The notes below the pieces were generated by a model. That model saw only the letters and a list, made by a program, of their open reading frames with translations. It made no database searches and was not told the origin of the DNA. A stretch of DNA of 11,465 nucleotides, from positions 27,501 through 38,965 of the forward strand of contig KV908359.1 in assembly GCA_002005505.1 (NCBI GenBank). Direction: 5' to 3'. Shown here piece by piece: positions 7,169 to 11,465 of the stretch (the stretch's first letter is position 1; the number at the start of each line of letters is the position of its first letter). A program made the position numbers and the translations under genes. The DNA comes from Botryococcus braunii (taxonomy: Eukaryota > Chlorophyta > Trebouxiophyceae).

Positions 7169-7197
7169 TGTGTGTGTGTGCGCGCGCGCGCGCACGC
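7070..7197. repeat. (TG)n microsatellite ending in (CG)n
   Basis: TG repeats with a few GC steps at the left, one GG break at 7161-7162, then a CG run of about 12 bases (7180-7192). The alternating purine-pyrimidine run is a classic Z-DNA-prone sequence. Confidence 0.97.
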
Positions 7198-7327
7198 TTA
7201 GGGTTTCCTCTGTTGTAGTGGTGGGAGGGTTTGCAACCAACTGGTCCCTATGCCTACCCCCAAAGGCTGGACTTAGGGACTGGCCTCGACTGAGTGCGCG
7301 CACGCGTGTGTGTATGCTGCGGTTTTC

Positions 7328-7531
7328 CTACTTTGCTGGTGAGCCCCCGGGGAAACCCGGCCGGCGCCAGGGGCCCTTGCAAGGTCCAATTGTCTCCATG
7401 TCAATATAGCGGCCCTCGTTTTCTTCATTTTTGCTGGCACTGTACCGGAAGGGTCGAACCGAACCTTTCAGCATGAACAAAAAAGGCTCGTAAGGTTTAG
7501 GTTGCATCCTAGCTAGGCCTATAGGCTGGGC
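7328..7531 (-). CDS. Candidate terminal minus-strand exon, unknown protein
   Basis: On the minus strand GTGTATTGCAG is followed by a 67-codon frame ending with TAG at 7330-7328. It begins AQPIGLARMQPKPYEPFLFM, continues LKGSVRPFRYSASKNEENEG and RYIDMETIGPCK, and ends GPWRRPGFPGGSPAK. Charge balance and the aromatic residues make it protein-like, and the frame is open without the acceptor up to 7609. I do not recognise it; a retroelement origin is possible since retroelement debris lies upstream on the same strand. The plus-strand reading is shorter and less convincing. Confidence 0.38.
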   Translation of the reverse strand, partial: AQPIGLARMQPKPYEPFLFMLKGSVRPFRYSASKNEENEGRYIDMETIGPCKGPWRRPGFPGGSPAK

Positions 7532-7639
7532 CTGCAATACACTTCGCAACGGGTAAAGGCGTTGCGCATGAGCGGCTAAATGTGTGTAAATGTTGATGCA
7601 CACGCCCATGCGCAGCGCATCCTATAGGATTATGTCTGG

Positions 7640-7969
7640 TCACTGATGTGTGTATTCCGATGACAGCACAGTAAGTTGACACTGACGTGGGTTGCAATTG
7701 CTCTGCAGGCGGTTTGCTTTACATGACACTTGCACGTGCTGCACCTGACTTGGGGACCTCGCCAATACAGACATATATATACTACCAGAAGACATGCATG
7801 TGCATGTCTTCATGATGCATCCCTTTGCTGCAAAGGCAATCCAGGGAAGCGATTTGAAAAAGTCGTCCATTCTTCCAGTAGATGGTTTGTTTTTGCCAGT
7901 TTTGATCAAGCATATGGGTGTCACGTCCTCTATCGAGTTCCCGTTACCCAAGGTAGACAAATTTTTTTC
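7640..7969 (-). CDS. Possible minus-strand coding island, strand uncertain
   Basis: After TTTTCAATCAG on the minus strand (acceptor-like, ending near 7970) a frame of about 110 codons reads NLSTLGNGNSIEDVTPICLI, then KTGKNKPSTGRMDDFFKSLP and WIAFAAKGC. The part beyond the inverted repeat at 7788-7811 is poorer. The plus strand offers a rival: between AATCCAG (7844) and GTAGAC (7953) it reads GSDLKKSSILPVDGLFLPVL and IKHMGVTSSIEFPLPK. One of the two is probably coding; I cannot decide from sequence alone. Confidence 0.3.
   Translation of the reverse strand, partial: EKNLSTLGNGNSIEDVTPICLIKTGKNKPSTGRMDDFFKSLPWIAFAAKGCIMKTCTCMSSGSIYMSVLARSPSQVQHVQVSCKANRLQSNCNPRQCQLTVLSSEYTHQ
7788..7811. repeat. 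Perfect 24-base inverted repeat
   Basis: GAAGACATGCA and TGCATGTCTTC are perfect complements separated by TG. Confidence 0.88.
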
Positions 7970-7979
7970 TGATTGAAAA

Positions 7980-9290
7980 TTAGAGATTTTGCACTACGAT
8001 TAGTAATAGCTGGGCTGCGGCTTCTGTATCAAGGTAAATTATGTGGATCGCCACTCAAGGATTCGGCCTTGAGACCTGGTTACCGGATTACTGGATTACT
8101 GGTACTTACGATTGTGCGATTCGAAGGCTGGAGGTTACAATCGGAGACTGCTGCGGTTCAAGTCTCGGATGTTTTAGTCGGGGATCCGTAGTCGGGGTCA
8201 CCGGCTTACGGCCTATCGCAGGCCGGGCTATCGGACTTTGGGGGTTGACGGCTGGAGTATGATCTTAACTGGAGTTACAAATCAGATATTTCACTTTCAA
8301 AGGTGTTAATCTATTTTATTCTAATCCTACTGTTAGGGTTTGATGCTCCTTTTCAGGATCCGGGTTGGTACTACTGTGCGTGATGTTACGACTTAGGTGT
8401 GGCGGCTTCGTACCAAATTACTTGCGGCGCTTGTTAAATGAAATTTATGAACGACTATATGATAAACTATGAATTACTATAGGTACTGGAACAGGTAAAT
8501 TGATTGTTACTGCACGAAGGTGGGACGGCTAGATCTTGGTATTGATCTTCGGTTCTTGCTAAAAGGGTGGAATGCTCACTGATACTATTAAGATTTGATA
8601 GACGATATCCAAATCAATACTGGCACTGAGTTTCAGAGGTGTTGCTTCACAATTGCGACGAGTTACGACAGACAAGTGGGGTAGATCAAGTTACGACTAG
8701 GACATTCAAGGACAAACGGTCAGGCACATTAACGCAGTGGTCACGGACGAGGCTAGTAGGAATGTTGGGATTCAAACTTGTGCGGTTACAAAGACTCACG
8801 ACAGAGGTTTCCCTCACCTAACTTCCTAGCACAGCGTGGTTTAGAGGACGGCTGGTCGCCCTTAAATAGTATTCCCCGAACTTACGCGGGGATTCGGGAT
8901 CTTTCAGGACCCCGCTGGAACGAAGTGTCCAGAGGGATCACGTTCCTCTAGTGCCCAGGTTACAACTGATTCTGAGCTGCCACGTAATCCACAAAGCAGG
9001 ATCACTTGACACGTAAAGAGAATCTAGATAGTTCTGGTTAAATCAAGCAGATCCTGAACATGAAGTTCACAATGAAGAGACGCTAAACATTACACGGCAC
9101 CACTGTTCTAGAAAGTACGAGCTGATTCCTGAAACATCAAGGAACTGTTTAGCAGCTGCTTATGAACTGCACATTAAAACTGGCCTTCAACGTGCGGGCC
9201 AACAACGTGTCAAACAACAAATTTCCCTCTAAGTCCCACTCCAGACCAACACGTGCGGGGCTGGGACTTAAAAGGGCACAAGATTGAGGG
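7980..9290. other. No gene supported; short repeats and hairpins
   Basis: No frame here is longer than about 73 codons or protein-like. It contains a hairpin (CTCAAGG 8054-8060 with CCTTGAG 8067-8073), three 8-base units related to ATTACTGG (8079-8102), a CCCCG/CGGGG hairpin near 8876-8893, and the inverted repeat at 9230-9270. Composition differs from the exon-rich left half. It may be non-coding retroelement sequence, but no LTR pair could be seen. Confidence 0.45.
9230..9270. repeat. Inverted repeat
   Basis: TAAGTCCCA (9230-9238) pairs with TGGGACTTA (9262-9270) across a 23-base loop, with imperfect extension of the stem into the CCCTC and AAAGGG flanks. Confidence 0.75.
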
Positions 9291-9303
9291 TTTTATCAAG
9301 CAG

Positions 9304-9310
9304 TATAAAA
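9304..9310 (+). promoter_or_regulatory. TATA-like site
   Basis: TATAAAA followed by a GC-richer stretch with two CTCGAG sites in mirrored context. It could be a promoter of a retroelement LTR or a gene on the plus strand; no convincing coding sequence follows within 600 bases, so the call is weak. Confidence 0.2.
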
Positions 9311-9943
9311 GCCTCTCGAGCCGCGCAAGTCCCGACTCGAGGGCGCAGTCTTCCCGGTCTCCAGGGCACCCGGAAAGGACATATTCTGTTCGAAATCCAT
9401 TATGGCTACTTAGTATAACAGGCACTTGCTATATCGTCACATATGTCACGTCCTTTCCCCCCCTAAAAGGAAGGAAAAGACTGGGTACGTCTTTTCGAGA
9501 AGTAGCACTTTGGCTTGCATAAGGTACAGCTTGTTAGGTAAGATAAGGTACGATTCGATGTTGCATGAGATGTTGAGTATAATTTAGGGGCCAACTCCCC
9601 ATTTACTTGGAAACTCCTGACTCCCAAAGAGGGTTTGCTCGCATTGAGATGGTCACAATATATTCTAGTACTGCATTGAATGAGTCAATAAGGTACAACC
9701 TATGTACTGCGTGCCGATGCGTAACTTTTGCCAACATGGTGGCATATCAGACACCACTTGTAGAAACACATAATTACTGCAGACGACTACTTATTCTCCT
9801 CCACCAGAGTTCAAATGCTTCAGATTGCTTCCACCATGAAGGCGTAAATGCTTGATCAAAGCCAGTTCTTCTGGACTAGAAGCCTGTGTGATATTATTGC
9901 TCCCACTTCGGGAATCCAAACCCTTCCACATATGCTGCTCCAT
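9311..9943. other. No gene supported
   Basis: Plus-strand frames at 9253-9522 and 9607-9855 show no domain, no splice borders and ordinary composition. The sequence AAGGTAC occurs three times (9520-9670) with no evident order. Confidence 0.4.
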
Positions 9944-10720
9944 TTATATTGATGCTCGGATGCGCTGACGTGTTGCATATTTCTCGTTGAGATATCCATG
10001 ATAGCAAAATGACCCAAGTTGTGACGGCGGCATGCGGCACACCTGGTCCTTGGTCATTGACCCTGGAATAAGTTCTTGTACTTCGCCCTTGCTGCAAGGT
10101 ACTTTGTAGGTGTTGTTGTCGGTTGCTGCGTGTTGGGGAGGTGATTCAGAATGCACCGCATTTGCGGCATCACCGTTGTTGATCAGGGACCCTTGGTCCA
10201 TGAGTATAGTTGCGCAGGGCTGAATTGCTCGTGCCGCGGCTCCTTGCTTACGTATTCCTTCCAAATCCAAACTCCGACATGCCAACGTGATACTGCTTTG
10301 GCTGAAGTCCTTTAGAGCAAGCTTCTTATCATGCATGGTCTTCCTTCGTAGGGAGGTTGCATCCTTTAGCATTCTACCGGTGGTGATATAAGCAACTTTA
10401 AACCTTTTCAATGCGGGCAATACTATTCCCTTTCTAAATATTTCAACAAGTCTTGTGGGAATTCCAAACACTCTAGGTAAAACACTACAACATTTGTGCG
10501 TCCAGCCTAAAGAAGGCATGGCACTCCCAGTACTATCATGTGGGGCACTTTTAAAGTGAACTGGTTCTAACATAGAACACATTACTTTTGCTGACGCGAA
10601 CAGTGGGCTGAAGTGGTCTGAGTCTATTATGTTGCATAAATTCTCTTGGGCGATGCACGAGCGAGGGCTCGTGGGTGAACTTGATGTATTGTGACTACTG
10701 TTAATCTGAGGCTTCTGCAT
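9944..10720 (-). CDS. 258-codon minus-strand ORF, unknown protein
   Basis: The longest open frame in the window; its length makes chance unlikely. From ATG 10720 the first 35 or so residues are Ser/Asn/Pro-rich (MQKPQINSSHNTSSSPTSPR). The middle is basic and more ordered (around RVFGIPTRLVEIFRKGIVLP and KRFKVAYITTGRMLKDATSL), and the end is mixed (SQLGSFCYHGYLNEKYATRQ). I see no reverse transcriptase YxDD box, no RNase H or integrase signature, no zinc-knuckle array. The ATG lies two bases beyond the stop of the upstream frame; this frame itself is open about 15 codons further upstream. It may be another part of the same decayed retroelement, or a host gene beside it. Function unknown. Confidence 0.5.
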   Translation of the reverse strand: MQKPQINSSHNTSSSPTSPRSCIAQENLCNIIDSDHFSPLFASAKVMCSMLEPVHFKSAPHDSTGSAMPSLGWTHKCCSVLPRVFGIPTRLVEIFRKGIVLPALKRFKVAYITTGRMLKDATSLRRKTMHDKKLALKDFSQSSITLACRSLDLEGIRKQGAAARAIQPCATILMDQGSLINNGDAANAVHSESPPQHAATDNNTYKVPCSKGEVQELIPGSMTKDQVCRMPPSQLGSFCYHGYLNEKYATRQRIRASI

Positions 10721-10721
10721 A

Positions 10722-11465
10722 CTATTTACTGCGTGTTGAAGGTGATCCGGGAATGCTCATCCCGGGATTGCGTCGGTAGACGTAAATTAAGTACTTCTGA
10801 TTGTACTGCGGCAGACTTAGGCTGCATGGGAACTCCGTTAGACTTTTGTCTGGTGTCACTGCTCTGCAGGAAGCGATAAGGTGCGGCAAGCCGAGGTCTA
10901 TCCTATGATGCATCAAAGTAGTACGTTGCTGCGTAATGCCAGGGGAAAACACATCCCTGTACTCCTTAACAAGTCCAAGGGTGCGCTCGCGCTCCTCGGG
11001 TAAAATCTTGGTCCCCAGGGGAACATCTTCGGGCTCAAGGTGGTCTGTCTCTTCTTCAATTATTTGGATGTCTGGCAATTTCTGTAGGCCGGGGTCTTCA
11101 GTCAAGTTGGGTGCAGGGGTCTTCACAATCATCACCGGCCAACGGGTAGGCCCCACACGCATGCGAGAAGAGCTGGGGGATCGTCCCGGGGCTGTAAACA
11201 GCTGCACTCCTGGAGGATATTGTCGAACGATTTGGAATTTCTCCATTACTATCGGAAACCATGTGGCTTCAGGCCACCAGGGTAAAACAAGGACGGCTGA
11301 CGTCGTGGTTGGGCTGCTATCATAATATGTGAGGCAGTGCTGCACAATCTCCATTGCTTTTGAAAAAGGTGGGTTGCAGTAATGTTTGTGGGTCCATTTG
11401 CTTCAAAGTCTTGCTGGGGTGTCCAAAAGTAGCAATTGAGGTGGGCTCTGATCGCAGCCAGGTCG
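10722..11465 (-). pseudogene. Ty3-like pol fragment with methyltransferase-like (NPPF) domain, broken
   Basis: Read right to left, the frame entering at the window edge ends in YFWTPQQDFEA; a one-base shift near 11399-11404 moves the coding signal to the main frame, open from 11402 to TAG 10724-10722. That frame starts KWTHKHYCNPPFSKAMEIVQ, continues with TSAVLVLPWWPEATWFPIVM, YPPGVQLFTAP and VGPTRWPVMIV. The NPPF box and surrounding pattern resemble phage Dam-type N6-adenine methyltransferase-like domains carried by some retroelements. Next comes an acidic spacer and LGLVKEYRDVFSPG...HHRIDLG, the linker typical of Ty3/gypsy pol just before reverse transcriptase. After ...LPHLIA the similarity ends abruptly (about 10870) and no reverse transcriptase follows. 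Likely a truncated, frameshifted relic. The start of the element lies outside the window. Confidence 0.72.

Noticed and set aside
7190..7210. Telomere-like TTAGGG
   Set aside because: A single occurrence without an array.
8103..8170. tRNA gene suggested by GGTTCAAGTCTC near 8155
   Set aside because: No acceptor stem, anticodon arm or A-box-like sequence can be placed around it.
9200..9420. LTR of the retroelement around the TATAAAA site
   Set aside because: No matching second copy, no TG...CA ends with target duplication and no primer-binding site could be seen.
9607..9855. 82-codon plus frame as a gene
   Set aside because: No motif, no splice borders, and length expected by chance in this composition.

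Overview
The window looks like nuclear DNA of a eukaryote, most likely a chlorophyte green alga of the Chlamydomonadales (Dunaliella-like is my best guess; this is inference). The reasons are: about balanced base composition; four long (TG)n/(CA)n tracts, several poly-C runs and a 29-base poly-A; exon-like islands bordered by TGCAG acceptors and GTGGGT/GTAAGT/GTGAAG-type donors; and a decayed Ty3-like retroelement of a style I associate with green algae. There is no sign of bacterial operons, rRNA, tRNA or a CRISPR array.

Layout. 1-1000: a minus-strand reading frame (957 to 235) that would be 241 codons but for a single TGA, with a strong hairpin inside it. 1000-1860: no gene seen, but two copies of a 14-bp palindrome. 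1865-2435: repeat-rich DNA with a 24-bp x3 minisatellite, then about six diverged ~70-bp tandem units, then an 18-bp perfect palindrome. 2436-3140: no gene supported; a 33-bp duplication. 3256-3629 or further: candidate plus-strand exons. 4311-4654: two phase-compatible candidate minus-strand exons. 5364-5497: a 67-bp tandem duplication. 5536-7000: three candidate plus-strand exons separated by introns with (TG)n tracts. 7328-7531 and 7640-7969: protein-like minus-strand frames. 7980-9940: no gene supported, only short repeats, hairpins and one TATA-like site. 9944-11465: two long minus-strand frames; the upstream one is a clearly recognisable broken Ty3-like pol piece that carries an NPPF methyltransferase-like domain directly before the linker that normally leads into reverse transcriptase.

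The only region with a family assignment I would defend is 10722-11465. The exon islands are supported by splice signals, open frames and amino-acid composition, not by recognised homology; strand is uncertain for several and none has a known function. A working picture is two intron-rich, roughly divergent host genes (minus from about 4654 leftwards, plus from about 5536 rightwards) sitting next to retroelement debris on the right.
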